Positions 1-8,854 of a stretch of 64,000 nucleotides of DNA are shown here, piece by piece (the stretch's first letter is position 1; the number at the start of each line of letters is the position of its first letter). The stretch comes from UBA5078 sp964538025 (GTDB lineage Bacteria; Pseudomonadota; Gammaproteobacteria; Pseudomonadales; Pseudohongiellaceae), in contig CAZICZ010000005.1 of NCBI GenBank assembly GCA_964538025.1, positions 124,001-188,000 on the forward strand. The letters are read 5' to 3'. A program made the translations under genes and the position numbers. The notes beneath the pieces were generated by a model. The model was not told the DNA's origin. It worked only from the letters and a program-made list of their open reading frames with translations, and did no database searches.

Positions 1-807
1 CTGGGGATACAGGCCCTTAATGCGGCGCACCTGATCGATCACCCCCTGAGAGTGACCGTGGGCAGTATCCACGACAATCACGTCCACCCCAGCTTCTACG
101 ATCGCGGCGACACGTTCGGCCGTATCCGCGCCCGTGCCTACCGCGGCGGCAACTCGCAGCCTGCCGAATTGGTCCTTGCACGCATTGGGGTAGTCTTCGG
201 ATTTACGAATGTCTTTGAGTGTCACGAGCCCGCGCAATTCGAAGGCATCGTTCACTACAAGAATTTTTTCGATGCGGTGTTTGTGCAGTAATTCTTTGAC
301 TTGTTTATGGGTGGCGTTTTCCTTCACCGTCACCAAGGACTTCTTGGGCGTCATGATGGTCGACACCGCAGAGTCGTAATTGGTTTCGAAACGCACATCC
401 CGACTCGTCACAATACCGACCAGATTGCTGCCCTCTACAACAGGCATGCCGGAGATATCGTTCTCGCGCATCAGCGCGATCAATTCTCGAATGGTGGCGG
501 TCGGAGCAATCGTAATGGGGTCTTTCACGACGCCACTTTCGTACTTCTTGACCATCCTCACTTCGCGAGCCTGCTGCTCGATACTCATGCTTTTGTGAAT
601 GACCCCGAGGCCGCCTTCCTGCGCCATGGCAATCGCCAGACGCGCCTCGGTCACCGTGTCCATGGCGGAGGAAATTATGGGGATATTCAAGGAGATAGAA
701 GCGGTTAACTGGGTCTTCAGACTCACCGTTTTGGGGAGCACGGTCGAGTGCGCTGGCACGAGCAGAACGTCATCGAATGTCAAAGCTTCTTCAGCAATGC
801 GCAACAT
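1..807 (-). CDS. guaB: IMP dehydrogenase, N-terminal part (cut by the window edge)
   Basis: Oxidises IMP to XMP with NAD+, the committed step of GMP synthesis in the cytosol. The visible 269 codons begin MLRIAEEALTFDDVLLVPA and contain ISSAMDTVTE, typical of the first strands of the IMPDH barrel. Two CBS motifs follow (around residues 95-205, with SGMPVVEG and GLVTLKDI), and then the return to the barrel with VDTAHGHS. The catalytic cysteine loop and the C-terminus lie beyond the window. The Shine-Dalgarno sequence is weak (GGA, six bases before ATG). In many gammaproteobacteria guaB is directly divergent from xseA; here about 12 kb of other genes separate them. Identity is secure. Confidence 0.96.
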   Translation of the reverse strand, partial: MLRIAEEALTFDDVLLVPAHSTVLPKTVSLKTQLTASISLNIPIISSAMDTVTEARLAIAMAQEGGLGVIHKSMSIEQQAREVRMVKKYESGVVKDPITIAPTATIRELIALMRENDISGMPVVEGSNLVGIVTSRDVRFETNYDSAVSTIMTPKKSLVTVKENATHKQVKELLHKHRIEKILVVNDAFELRGLVTLKDIRKSEDYPNACKDQFGRLRVAAAVGTGADTAERVAAIVEAGVDVIVVDTAHGHSQGVIDQVRRIKGLYPQ

Positions 808-835
808 AAGATTTCCACGTATCAACAAAAACGCG

Positions 836-864
836 AGTATACAGACCTCACTCTCGCCTGTACA
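836..864 (-). promoter_or_regulatory. putative guaB promoter
   Basis: On the minus strand TGTACA (859-864) and TATACT (836-841) are separated by 17 bases. The -10 is one base off consensus and the -35 matches at four of six. It lies inside the end of the upstream methyltransferase gene, which would allow guaB to be transcribed independently. Prediction only. Confidence 0.4.
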
Positions 865-1483
865 CATGCACCTGTAGCGAGTGGAGAAACTCCGAACGCG
901 CGACTTTGTGAACGGGTACAAACCCGTGCAGCGCAAACTCTGCGTCCAGGGCGGCTGTAGTGACCGGATATTGCTTGATCGCTTTCCCAGTCAACATCTT
1001 TCGAAGCCTGCGCCGGAGGGAAGTGAAGGAGGACGGAGTGATTCGGGAAATCACCACGAAGCGGGCACTCACGCGGCAAATCTCCCCTATCAACCGGGAC
1101 TGTAACGCCTTGCTTTCGAAATGGTGAAGCAAACGGAAACACAGGCTCGCATCGAAATGGGCATTCTCGTAGGGCAAGGCGAAAATATCCTGGCTTTCAA
1201 ACTGGACCTTCATTCCGTCTTTTTCCGCCAACTCACGGGCCAGAGACAGTGCCGCTTCTCCCAGATCAATCCCGGTGACCTCATGGCCTTGTTGGGCCAG
1301 CCAAATGCTAGCGCGGCCAACGCCACACGGGGCATCCAACACCCGGTGAATGCCGGGCGCATGCGCAAAGGCATCGGCAAGCATCGCCATCTCCTGCGCG
1401 TGCTTCTCCTGCTTGCGCTGGCTGTAGGATTGCGCGGATTGTGCGTCCGATTTGACGCGGGCATAACTGATCTCGTCAGCCAT
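848..1483 (-). CDS. class I SAM-dependent methyltransferase
   Basis: 211 aa soluble protein. Motif I (VLDAPCGVGRAS, about residues 48-59) and the following acidic strand end (VTGIDL, about 69-74) identify the Rossmann fold that binds S-adenosylmethionine. A LLHHF segment near the middle resembles the motif IV region of small-molecule methyltransferases. The start has GGGAG eight bases upstream. It lies 21 bp after the LPS-kinase-like gene and is probably co-transcribed with it and with the sulfatase-like gene, so an envelope or lipid substrate is possible. The substrate cannot be read from sequence. Confidence 0.85.
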   Translation of the reverse strand: MADEISYARVKSDAQSAQSYSQRKQEKHAQEMAMLADAFAHAPGIHRVLDAPCGVGRASIWLAQQGHEVTGIDLGEAALSLARELAEKDGMKVQFESQDIFALPYENAHFDASLCFRLLHHFESKALQSRLIGEICRVSARFVVISRITPSSFTSLRRRLRKMLTGKAIKQYPVTTAALDAEFALHGFVPVHKVARSEFLHSLQVHVYRRE

Positions 1484-1504
1484 AAATAAACTCCCTATTC
1501 CTTG

Positions 1505-2287
1505 TTATTTTTTAAAACGGTCCGGAAAACGCCGCGCGAGACGCGTGAGCAGTCGCGGCATTTTCACGCGGTGACTCTCGAGAAGCGCGTGGAGGGCATT
1601 GTCCGGCAACCACGTACTGCGGCGAATAAATTGCGTGAAATCCGCGTAGGCAGCCCACTGGGCGCTGAAGCGCTTGCGAGCGCGCTCGAAATCGATCAAG
1701 CGCATATCCCCCGTCGCCAGATCGACAAAAAGATGCGCGGGGAACAGGGCTCCGTGCTGCCATCGCGTCAGATGCATCTGGAGCAATTGTTCGCCTACAC
1801 GGCGCAATTGCGGGAGGTAAGGCGTCCAATCTGACACACGTGTCTCGTAACTCGCCAGACTGGGAAGTGTGAGCGCCTTCGTCAGAAGCAAGCCTTGCTG
1901 AGCGCCGCTTTCCGCGTGCGTCCTGAATCCAAAGGCAACCATTTCTACACTCGGCCAGTCCTGTTCGACAGCATGCTGCAGCGCATCCGCCTCATAGCGA
2001 AAGGTGAGTGCCCCAGTGGGGTAGCGAAGGGAATAGCGCGACTGATTTTCCTGACGCTTCAGAAAGTAGAGCGCATTCTCCCCCGAATCAGAGGAAAGCG
2101 TCAGCGTAGAGACACCACTCCAGCCATTGCGACGGATATTGGCGGGTTCGACAAAGTCCTGTGGAAGATCCCAAAGATCGTCGAAACGGGTGAAACCGGC
2201 ATTCGCCAACTGCCGAAGGCACTGCCCTTCCAGAACCGTCAAATCCTGGGATTGGCTTTGCTCCCGTGGTGCTGCCATGGCATCCAT
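1505..2287 (-). CDS. lipopolysaccharide kinase-like (Kdo/InaA family) protein
   Basis: 260 aa. It has the small kinase fold of the Kdo kinase/WaaP/InaA group: an ATP-lysine strand (YFLKRQ, about residues 75-80), a catalytic-loop region HGALFPAHLFVD (about 178-189) and LIDFE (about 197-201), which stands for the metal-binding DFG equivalent. The usual catalytic Asp of HxD is not at its normal place (HGALFPAH), as seen in some InaA-like members, so activity is uncertain. GAGG lies seven bases before the ATG. It starts 9 bp after the sulfatase-like gene, which supports a role in LPS core phosphorylation or in an envelope stress response. Confidence 0.75.
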   Translation of the reverse strand: MDAMAAPREQSQSQDLTVLEGQCLRQLANAGFTRFDDLWDLPQDFVEPANIRRNGWSGVSTLTLSSDSGENALYFLKRQENQSRYSLRYPTGALTFRYEADALQHAVEQDWPSVEMVAFGFRTHAESGAQQGLLLTKALTLPSLASYETRVSDWTPYLPQLRRVGEQLLQMHLTRWQHGALFPAHLFVDLATGDMRLIDFERARKRFSAQWAAYADFTQFIRRSTWLPDNALHALLESHRVKMPRLLTRLARRFPDRFKK

Positions 2288-2296
2288 AGATCGGCC

Positions 2297-4120
2297 TCAG
2301 TGATAAAAACGTGAAATCTCTTGGGCAAACCGCCCCAGAGATGACTGATACTCCACGCCCGCACGGGACAGATCGATCGGATCGTCATTCAGAGTCGTGC
2401 TGACATCGTCATAGGCGGCGCCTTTTTTACTGAAGACCATCTTAACATCGGGGGTGACCAAAGTATTGCCGTGCCAATCACTGACTACGGTGTATTGGCG
2501 GTCATAGTCAGGGGCAAACAAATCCCTGCCAAAACTGTAGGAGGCGGGGTCAAGGGCGGTCCCCAGCGCGGCGAGAATAGTCGCGGGCATGTCGAGGTGA
2601 CTGGTCATCACGGAAGTCACGCCCGGTTCGCGACCGGGAATGTGGATCAACATGGGCACCCGGATCTGCTCCTGGACAAAAGTGGAATTGTGCCCCCATC
2701 GCCCCTTCTCCATGAACTCCTCGCCATGATCGCCTGTCACGACGACGATGGTGTTTTCGAGCAGCCCCTGCGCCTCCAGCTGCGCATAGACGCGTCCCAA
2801 CTGACTGTCCAGATGATGTGTCGCATTGATGTAGCGGTTGCGGATGCGCTCGATGTTGGCTTCTATATCAACCGTGAGGTAGTTGAAGTCGTCGATATAG
2901 TCCTCCCGAATCACACTCTCATCGGGAAAATAGTAGTTGGCGTGTGCGGATTCAAAGAACATGAAACTGAAAAACGGCGACTGGGCAGTCCGGATGTACT
3001 CCAGCATATCCGTCACATTCTTGCGGTCACGCTCCCACCCTGCCCCTTCCGTGTAGGACTGTAACTGGGAATCCTCCAGGCTGGCGAAAATGGTCTTGTC
3101 GAACTCCGGGTAGGAGAAACGGGAACTCGTGTAGGCCTTCATCGTGTAGCCATTTTTCTTGATCAGGTCGACCAACATGGGCGGTCGATGAGCATAGAGA
3201 AAATCAAACCAATAGCCCCCGTAGAGGCCGTAAAACTGGGAGAACATGCCCATTCGGGTGCCATTGCCACCACTGTAATGCTCGGTGAATCGCTGCGTCT
3301 TTTGCGCGAACTCCCAGGTATTGGGCATGATTTCTGGCGTCAACATGTCTGCCCGCAGCGATTCGGACACCAGCCAGACAATGTTGTAGGGTTTTTCAAA
3401 GCGAACGTCCGGTGTTTCGGGATAATTGATGCTGCCACCTGCCTCGGAAATATCGTAATCGCTCGCCTCGGGCCTGTTGATGGCAACGCCCATGTTTTCA
3501 AAAAAGGTCCGTGCAGTGACCGGGATGTACCAGACGATGCGGCTCGCTGCCCCAAGGATCACACGGTTGTAGTTGTACTCGGACAAGGCGTACCAGCCCG
3601 CCTGCAGAAATAACGCGCTCCCCACCAGGGACCACAACATGCCTTTGCGGAGCCAGGCAGGGTAAAGTCGTTCAAACGGAACAAACCGCAGCGCTGCCAC
3701 CACCGCAGCAGCCAGAAGAAGCACGGCCAGCGCGAGTGTTTGATTGGTGGACGCTGAAACGCCCATGGCTTCCACACCACCGGGTGTGGTCAGCAGATTC
3801 ACCACGAAGAAATTGACATAGAAGCCGTACATTTCGCGCAACTTGTAGTTGGCGAACATGAACACGATGATGGCGATGCAGAAAATCTGCATCAGAATGA
3901 CGAGCCCACCGGTGCGAATCCCGCGTCGCTCCAGAGCGCGCTGCACGACAAACAGAACAAGCACGGGAGAGATCAGCACAAAGGATTGTACCCACACCGC
4001 CGCCACTAGAAAGACGTTAGCGGCCACCCCCATCAGGGGCTGCCATGCCATCACGAGACTGGAAAAAAAGACGACATAGAAGCTGAGAAGGGTTGTGCGG
4101 AACGCTGTCTTGGCAGGCAT
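2297..4120 (-). CDS. inner-membrane sulfatase-family protein, YejM/PbgA-like
   Basis: 607 aa. About five hydrophobic segments fill the first 200 residues (DUF3413-like). A periplasmic alkaline-phosphatase/sulfatase-fold domain starts around residue 247 (NIVWLVSESLRADML). SGGNGTRMG carries the threonine at the nucleophile position, and VVVTGDHGEEF gives the metal-binding Asp-His pair. This layout matches the YejM/PbgA family, which binds LPS or cardiolipin and controls LPS synthesis, or related phosphoethanolamine transferases. GGAG lies eleven bases before ATG. A PmrA-type box precedes it, and the LPS-kinase-like and methyltransferase genes follow at 9 and 21 bp. The family is sure; the exact role is not. 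Confidence 0.85.
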   Translation of the reverse strand: MPAKTAFRTTLLSFYVVFFSSLVMAWQPLMGVAANVFLVAAVWVQSFVLISPVLVLFVVQRALERRGIRTGGLVILMQIFCIAIIVFMFANYKLREMYGFYVNFFVVNLLTTPGGVEAMGVSASTNQTLALAVLLLAAAVVAALRFVPFERLYPAWLRKGMLWSLVGSALFLQAGWYALSEYNYNRVILGAASRIVWYIPVTARTFFENMGVAINRPEASDYDISEAGGSINYPETPDVRFEKPYNIVWLVSESLRADMLTPEIMPNTWEFAQKTQRFTEHYSGGNGTRMGMFSQFYGLYGGYWFDFLYAHRPPMLVDLIKKNGYTMKAYTSSRFSYPEFDKTIFASLEDSQLQSYTEGAGWERDRKNVTDMLEYIRTAQSPFFSFMFFESAHANYYFPDESVIREDYIDDFNYLTVDIEANIERIRNRYINATHHLDSQLGRVYAQLEAQGLLENTIVVVTGDHGEEFMEKGRWGHNSTFVQEQIRVPMLIHIPGREPGVTSVMTSHLDMPATILAALGTALDPASYSFGRDLFAPDYDRQYTVVSDWHGNTLVTPDVKMVFSKKGAAYDDVSTTLNDDPIDLSRAGVEYQSSLGRFAQEISRFYH

Positions 4121-4158
4121 TAGGGATTTTTCTCCGATTTTTTTGGCGCAATTCTGAC

Positions 4159-4199
4159 ATCATAGAAGGATAAGTGCTTTAAATTAAACCAACCTTAAG
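4159..4199 (-). promoter_or_regulatory. PmrA/QseB-type box and promoter of the LPS gene group
   Basis: On the minus strand CTTAAG-N5-TTTAAT (4183-4199) is a perfect match to the PmrA consensus YTTAAK-N5-YTTAAK. The second half-site overlaps the -35 position of a TATGAT -10 (4159-4164), 18 bases downstream. This is the usual arrangement of promoters activated by PmrA-family regulators. The YejM-like gene starts 39 bases after the -10. The cognate regulator is probably the response regulator encoded at 7524-8195. Motif and spacing are seen; the regulatory link is inferred. Confidence 0.6.
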
Positions 4200-4205
4200 C
4201 CGGCT

Positions 4206-4940
4206 TCAGAATTGGTATTCCAGCAAAAATCGAAAACTGGTATCCGGCGTCGTCGAGTTCAAGGGCGCGATAATGCTGGCCTCCCAGCCCCATTTTGTGT
4301 TGTTTTTGCCGCGGTAACTGCCTGTCAGCACAGGACCGATCCCTCGTGTAAATTCATCCGCAAACAGCTCAAGTCCGGGTTCAAGAGTCTGTTTGTACCG
4401 GTAGCGCCACTGCGCTGACAAGAATCGATCAACCTCATCTGTGATGTCGGAGCCGAACTCGTATTCCAAGCCGACATTCAGCGTGCCTACCCAGTCTCCG
4501 AATTGCCGGCTGGCCAGCAGCACGGCGGCGATTTCAGCGATGCTTTCACTGATCTCACGCTCATATTCGATAAGGAGTCCCCAATCCGCGGCATACTCCC
4601 CTTGCTCCGTTAACTGGATTTTCGCCTCCAGCTCATAGGCTTCTATCGAAAGCGACTTGTCCGGGAATTTGGTGGCAATCGCATAGGCCTCGGCAAACAC
4701 CCTGTCAGACACCGCCATGCCGACCCCGATCCGCTGACGCAGAATATGGTCTTCCTGTGCCCGGCTATCCCGCTGATAGAGACTTCTAACCTCAATTTCC
4801 TTTTCCAAGGCCTGCACGTAGGGATCATAAATGCGATCGACGCCGTTGTGATGCAGGGGATTGTCGGCCCATGCGGGAACCGTCACCCCCAGAAAAAGCG
4901 CCCCGAGCACAGCCCCTGTTCCTTTCATGTTCATCGCCAT
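4206..4940 (-). CDS. exported, probable outer-membrane beta-barrel protein of the FTR1 operon
   Basis: 244 aa. A signal peptide ends near AWA-D at residue 25. The rest alternates polar and hydrophobic residues in short strands, with many aromatic residues at strand ends, and the chain ends in ...LLEYQF; a C-terminal Phe is the usual outer-membrane barrel signal. Start chosen at the ATG overlapping the FTR1 stop (ATGA), with AGGGAGG four bases upstream. It is the last gene of a ten-gene operon. An outer-membrane entry route or sensor for iron or for the operon's product is a reasonable guess. I do not recognise a named family. Confidence 0.75.
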   Translation of the reverse strand: MAMNMKGTGAVLGALFLGVTVPAWADNPLHHNGVDRIYDPYVQALEKEIEVRSLYQRDSRAQEDHILRQRIGVGMAVSDRVFAEAYAIATKFPDKSLSIEAYELEAKIQLTEQGEYAADWGLLIEYEREISESIAEIAAVLLASRQFGDWVGTLNVGLEYEFGSDITDEVDRFLSAQWRYRYKQTLEPGLELFADEFTRGIGPVLTGSYRGKNNTKWGWEASIIAPLNSTTPDTSFRFLLEYQF

Positions 4941-5743
4941 CAGCCTCCCTGCACTGCATTGGCACGACGCTGCAGTCCCCACGCGAGCGCCATCACCAGC
5001 AAAGAAATGAAAATTGACCCCAGATAAAGCACTACCTGCGTCAAGGTCGGGCTTGCTTCATACCCCACTGCCGCATGCAAGAGCTCCCCTATGAGAGACG
5101 ATTCCGCAAAGACATGGCTAGTATCCCACAGGGGTTCCTGTGAGGGCAGGATGTCCGCCTGGGACAGGTACAGGGCTGCCTGCCCCATCATCCCCGCGGC
5201 AAGAATCAACGCGATGACCGTATTGCTGATCAGGCGGGTGCGCCGGGGCAGTGACTTGAGTCCGTAGTAAAAAAAAGTGCCCATGCTGAGCCCGATACCC
5301 AAGCCGATTGCCCCTCCGGAAAAAACGGGAGTCACATTTCCGGCCAGTACCCCGTAGGAGTAGCCATACAAATAAATTTCGGCCCCTTCGCGCGTGATCG
5401 CCATGGCTACTGTGCCAATGGCTACGAACAGAAGCCAGGGATAGGGAATAGAGACCGCAGGATTTCCCAATTGCCGCACCACCAGAAAATTGTGCCCCGC
5501 CAACAACAATCCAATGGCGATTAACAGGGACGAATTGACGATCTCCTGCCCAAAACCATCGAAGGACAGCGAAATGCGTTCAAGCTGCAACGCATACAAG
5601 GTCGCACTGCACACCCCCACTGTCAGCGCGACCACAAGCCAGCGAAACCGGTAGCCCATGGCGGTGCTCGTCGCCATCAGCATGCAGATCAACAGCATGG
5701 CTTCCAGAACTTCGCGCAAGACGATGACTACTGCGTCTGTCAC
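4940..5743 (-). CDS. FTR1-family iron permease
   Basis: 267 aa integral membrane protein with about seven hydrophobic segments. Two RExxE motifs, REVLE (10-14) and REGAE (118-122), are the iron-binding signatures of the FTR1/EfeU/FtrC permeases that move ferric iron across the inner membrane. The first motif has Val instead of the usual Gly. I chose the GTG start because AAGGAGA lies six bases before it; the earlier in-frame GTG at 5770 has no ribosome-binding site. It follows the cupredoxin gene, as in Ftr-type iron uptake operons. No ferredoxin-like FtrD or P19 partner is seen here. Confidence 0.9.
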   Translation of the reverse strand: MTDAVVIVLREVLEAMLLICMLMATSTAMGYRFRWLVVALTVGVCSATLYALQLERISLSFDGFGQEIVNSSLLIAIGLLLAGHNFLVVRQLGNPAVSIPYPWLLFVAIGTVAMAITREGAEIYLYGYSYGVLAGNVTPVFSGGAIGLGIGLSMGTFFYYGLKSLPRRTRLISNTVIALILAAGMMGQAALYLSQADILPSQEPLWDTSHVFAESSLIGELLHAAVGYEASPTLTQVVLYLGSIFISLLVMALAWGLQRRANAVQGG

Positions 5744-5770
5744 TGCCTGTCTCCTTCTCGCATCATGCAC

Positions 5771-6133
5771 TTATTTAACAATGATCTTCCCCAGCGCCGT
5801 CTTGAGGTTGAACTCTCCAAAGAAAGGATATTCTCCCGGCTTCAATGGCCCGATGAACACGACACCCTGACTGTTGCCCATGATGACTTTCTCGCGATTC
5901 AGCTCGTAACTCTCAAACTCTTCCGGCGTCGCATCCCGGTTGTAAATGATGAGCTTTACTTTTTGATTGGCAGGCACCTCAAACTCGGCAGGGAAAAACA
6001 AATGTTCCCGAATCTCGATTTCAATGACCGGGGTTTGCGCGAGCGCCGGGGGCATCGCTCCCCATAACACTCCGCATATGATAATGCGGGCGAGAAAATC
6101 GCGGGCCCTGCCAGTGTTGAGCGTCTCTCTCAT
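5771..6133 (-). CDS. periplasmic cupredoxin-domain protein, iron-uptake partner
   Basis: 120 aa. A signal peptide is cleaved near ALA-Q (about residue 33), leaving an 87-residue cupredoxin fold. The segment TPEEFES is the conserved signature of the small cupredoxins paired with FTR1 permeases (FtrB/EfeO N-terminal type). Glu residues replace the classical blue-copper ligands, so metal handling rather than electron transfer by type 1 copper is likely. The start overlaps the kinase stop (ATGA), with AAGGA upstream. Its place before FTR1 suggests it hands periplasmic iron to the permease. Confidence 0.85.
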   Translation of the reverse strand: MRETLNTGRARDFLARIIICGVLWGAMPPALAQTPVIEIEIREHLFFPAEFEVPANQKVKLIIYNRDATPEEFESYELNREKVIMGNSQGVVFIGPLKPGEYPFFGEFNLKTALGKIIVK

Positions 6134-7518
6134 GCCTGTTTTTCCTTATGCGGCGCTTCATCCAGCGCATTGAAGACAAGGGTCACGCACAGCCCCCTCA
6201 ATTCCTGTGAACTCGACAGCGAAATGGATCCGGCATGCATCTCTACAATGTGTTTGACGATGGCCAGCCCCAGCCCCGATCCACTGACACCCGAGGCATG
6301 CCGGTCGCCGTCCAGTCGGTAAAATCGATCAAAGACGCGCTCCCGGTAGGATTCAGGAATGCCGGGGCCGGAATCCTCCACGAGCATTATCACTTTCTTC
6401 TGGTGTCGATGCACCCGCATTCGAAGTCGCGCGCCCTTGGGCGAATACTTGGAGGCGTTGCCCAGCAGATTGTGAATCAGGGATTTCAGCGCGGTGGCAT
6501 CGCCTGCGATGACGGCACTGCCGCCTTCCAGGTCAAATTGCTGGTCCCGTTCCAGAATCTGCTCGTAATCACTGCTGATCACCTCCTGCACAAGCGTATA
6601 CAGATCGATCGGAACGAACTGCACCATGTATTGATCCGGTGCTGTGCGGTTGAGAACCAGAATCTGTTCGACCAGATGCCCCATGGCATCGATGCCCTGC
6701 CGCAATTCCTCGACACTGGCGCTTGGCGCCTCGGATTCCTGCAGGAGGTTGTGGGCCTGTACTTTCAGAATACTGATGGGGGTCCGCAGCTCATGCGCAG
6801 CGTCGGCAGCAAAGCGTTTTTCCCGGTTAAAGGAAGACTGCAGTCGCCGCAACAAATCATTGGTGGAAAGCGTCAGTGGCGTAAGCTCCGTCGGGACGTT
6901 GTCCAAGCGGACGGGAGAGAGATCGGACACTTCCCGGCGCCTGACTTCCTCCGCGAGGATTTTGATCGGTCGCAAGCCATAGCCCACGATGAACCAGATC
7001 AGAAGAACCGCCATCGGTATGCTCAGCACGGTCGGGATGACGGCCTCAAGAATGACACTTTCCGCCAACTCATAGCGCACATCTAGCCGTTGTGCCGCCA
7101 TGACCCATTTGCCCCTGTCGGGATCGTTCACTGTCAGGACCCGCCAGCGATACCCGTTGAAGTTGCGGTCGGCGTAACCGACCTCGAGTTCCGACATCGG
7201 TGTCAGCGGGGCAGTTACCGACCGCAGGGTGATTCTGCCCTGCGCATCCAAGACCTGATAGGCAATCAGGCTTTCGTTGCTCAGATCGAGATTGCGCTGC
7301 GTCGGCAGAACTAATTCTTCCAGGAGCTTGGCAACGCCGGAGGTGTTGGTCTCGGGGGTGATCAGGCTGAGCAGTTTGACGTGCTCCTGCAGTTGCATGT
7401 CGAACAGCGCCTCTGCTTCCGCCATGCTTTCGCGATAACCGCGCAGGGAGGACAGAAAACTGACCAGCACGATGACGGCAATCAGGGTGAGTGTCAGGAA
7501 CAGTCGAATTGACGCCAT
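6130..7518 (-). CDS. sensor histidine kinase, QseC/PmrB type
   Basis: 462 aa. Transmembrane helices at about 5-24 and 160-180 enclose a periplasmic sensor of roughly 130 residues with several acidic pairs (for example in ESMAEAE and LLEEL). A HAMP-like linker follows. The H-box AADAAHELRTP has the phospho-accepting His at about 242. An N-box (NLLGNASKYSP) and G-boxes (EDSGPGIP, SGSGLGLAIV) complete the kinase. It is 5 bp after its response regulator and overlaps the cupredoxin gene. Embedded in an iron-permease operon, it may sense iron or membrane state; ferric iron is sensed by PmrB through acidic motifs, but I cannot prove the same here. Confidence 0.92.
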   Translation of the reverse strand: MASIRLFLTLTLIAVIVLVSFLSSLRGYRESMAEAEALFDMQLQEHVKLLSLITPETNTSGVAKLLEELVLPTQRNLDLSNESLIAYQVLDAQGRITLRSVTAPLTPMSELEVGYADRNFNGYRWRVLTVNDPDRGKWVMAAQRLDVRYELAESVILEAVIPTVLSIPMAVLLIWFIVGYGLRPIKILAEEVRRREVSDLSPVRLDNVPTELTPLTLSTNDLLRRLQSSFNREKRFAADAAHELRTPISILKVQAHNLLQESEAPSASVEELRQGIDAMGHLVEQILVLNRTAPDQYMVQFVPIDLYTLVQEVISSDYEQILERDQQFDLEGGSAVIAGDATALKSLIHNLLGNASKYSPKGARLRMRVHRHQKKVIMLVEDSGPGIPESYRERVFDRFYRLDGDRHASGVSGSGLGLAIVKHIVEMHAGSISLSSSQELRGLCVTLVFNALDEAPHKEKQA

Positions 7519-7523
7519 GGGGC

Positions 7524-8195
7524 TTATCCCGGATCAGACTGCTTCCTGACCACGTAACCAACGCCGCGGACAGTTTGGATAAAGCCGGGCGGCAGTTTCT
7601 TGCGCAGGTTGTGGATATGGACTTCGACAGCATTGCTGTTGACTTCTTCGCCCCAGCTATACAGTTTGCTGTCCAGCGTATCGCGCGTCTGAATCTTGTT
7701 GGCACTCTCCATCAGCGCCTTCAACAGCATGAACTCGCGCCGCGACATGGTAATGCCTTCCCCCTCCACCGTCACTTCGTGGCTGCTGGTGTCGATGCTG
7801 ACCTGCCCAATCACAATGGCAGGGCTTTTCACATTGCTCAGCCTGCGCTCCATCGCGCGCAGACGCGCCAGCAGTTCATCGATTTCAAAGGGTTTGGCGA
7901 GGTAGTCATCCGCACCGGCATCCAGGCCCAGGACTTTGTCGGACGTGGTATCGCGCGCTGTCAGAATCAGGACGGGGTTTGTGAATCCCTGTTTGCGGGC
8001 GGACCGCAGGACCTCCAGCCCGTCCATGTCCGGCAGGCCCAGATCAAGCACGACGATATCGGGCAACGAGGTTTTAATGGCACTCAAGGCGAGAGCGCCG
8101 CGACTCACGTGATTGACACTGAATCCGGCGCCCTTGAGGGTGCGCATGACGGCATTGGCCAGCAAGTCGTTGTCTTCGACCAGCAACACTTGCAT
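7524..8195 (-). CDS. OmpR-family response regulator, PmrA/QseB type
   Basis: 223 aa. The receiver domain (1-115) has the acidic pair ED at 7-8, phospho-acceptor Asp51 (VVLDLGLPDMDG) and the conserved Lys in LAKPFE. The C-terminal winged helix is of OmpR type (SRREFMLLKAL, ending in TVRGVGYVV). Close relatives are PmrA, QseB and BasR, whose sites are TTAA half-sites spaced by five bases; two such sites are seen at 4183-4199 and 12687-12705. GAGG lies seven bases before ATG. It sits inside the operon it probably controls, 14 bp after the TPR gene. Confidence 0.93.
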   Translation of the reverse strand: MQVLLVEDNDLLANAVMRTLKGAGFSVNHVSRGALALSAIKTSLPDIVVLDLGLPDMDGLEVLRSARKQGFTNPVLILTARDTTSDKVLGLDAGADDYLAKPFEIDELLARLRAMERRLSNVKSPAIVIGQVSIDTSSHEVTVEGEGITMSRREFMLLKALMESANKIQTRDTLDSKLYSWGEEVNSNAVEVHIHNLRKKLPPGFIQTVRGVGYVVRKQSDPG

Positions 8196-8209
8196 GGAAT
8201 GTCCTCGTG

Positions 8210-8854
8210 TTAATGGGGGGCTTCGATTTCCTGCAGCATGTGCTCAATCTCGCCACGACGCCCTTGGTCGGCCAGTTCACGCCCCGGACGGGACGGCGCA
8301 TTCATGGCGCGATTCAGGTAGCGTGTTGCCTCGTCATAGGCCTCATGCTTGAAGAGGTATTCTGCATAAAAATAGTTCGAGTCGATACCGTCGGGTGACA
8401 ACTCAAGACCTTTTTTCAACAATTCGACTCCCTTTTCCTCGTCGCCAAAGCCCACCGGCCAGCCGGGCACGTTCAGAAACAGCACGCCGAGGCTGGTATA
8501 GGCGGACCCGTCCATCGCGTCTGCATTCAGCGTCATCGCCTGCTCCAGATCCGCCTTGGCGGCCTTGGCGGCTGACAATGCGCCCAAGCCCCCCTTGGCA
8601 CCCGCGTAACTGGAACGGATGATGCCGCTCCATATCCACGCCTCTGCATTGGCACTTTGTGCTTGGGTCACATTGTGGGCATCCTCGATCAGGGCGTTGA
8701 AGGCTTCCACCTGTGGCTTGCCTTTGAGCATGTAATTCACTTCCGCCCAGCGCTGCTGAAGCGCCGTCACTTCCGGGGTCATCTGGGCATGAGCCATGGC
8801 CGCGCTTCCTAAACAGCACACCATACCTATCCAAGCTGCAATATGACGATTCAT
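8210..8854 (-). CDS. exported TPR-repeat protein of the FTR1 operon
   Basis: 214 aa. A signal peptide of about 23 residues ends in MAHA-Q, followed by helical repeats of tetratricopeptide type, for example around residues 85-125 and 150-195 (SNYFYAEYLFKHEAYDEATRYLNRA). Such exported solenoids usually bind other proteins. The start overlaps the SDR stop (ATGA) and has AGGAGA. Function is unknown; its place between the biosynthetic genes and the two-component genes suggests a periplasmic accessory of the same system. Confidence 0.75.
   Translation of the reverse strand: MNRHIAAWIGMVCCLGSAAMAHAQMTPEVTALQQRWAEVNYMLKGKPQVEAFNALIEDAHNVTQAQSANAEAWIWSGIIRSSYAGAKGGLGALSAAKAAKADLEQAMTLNADAMDGSAYTSLGVLFLNVPGWPVGFGDEEKGVELLKKGLELSPDGIDSNYFYAEYLFKHEAYDEATRYLNRAMNAPSRPGRELADQGRRGEIEHMLQEIEAPH

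Noticed and set aside
6235..7086. 283-codon open frame antisense to the sensor kinase
   Set aside because: The kinase motifs H, N and G on the other strand are complete; the antisense product is His/Gln-rich like other antisense shadows here.
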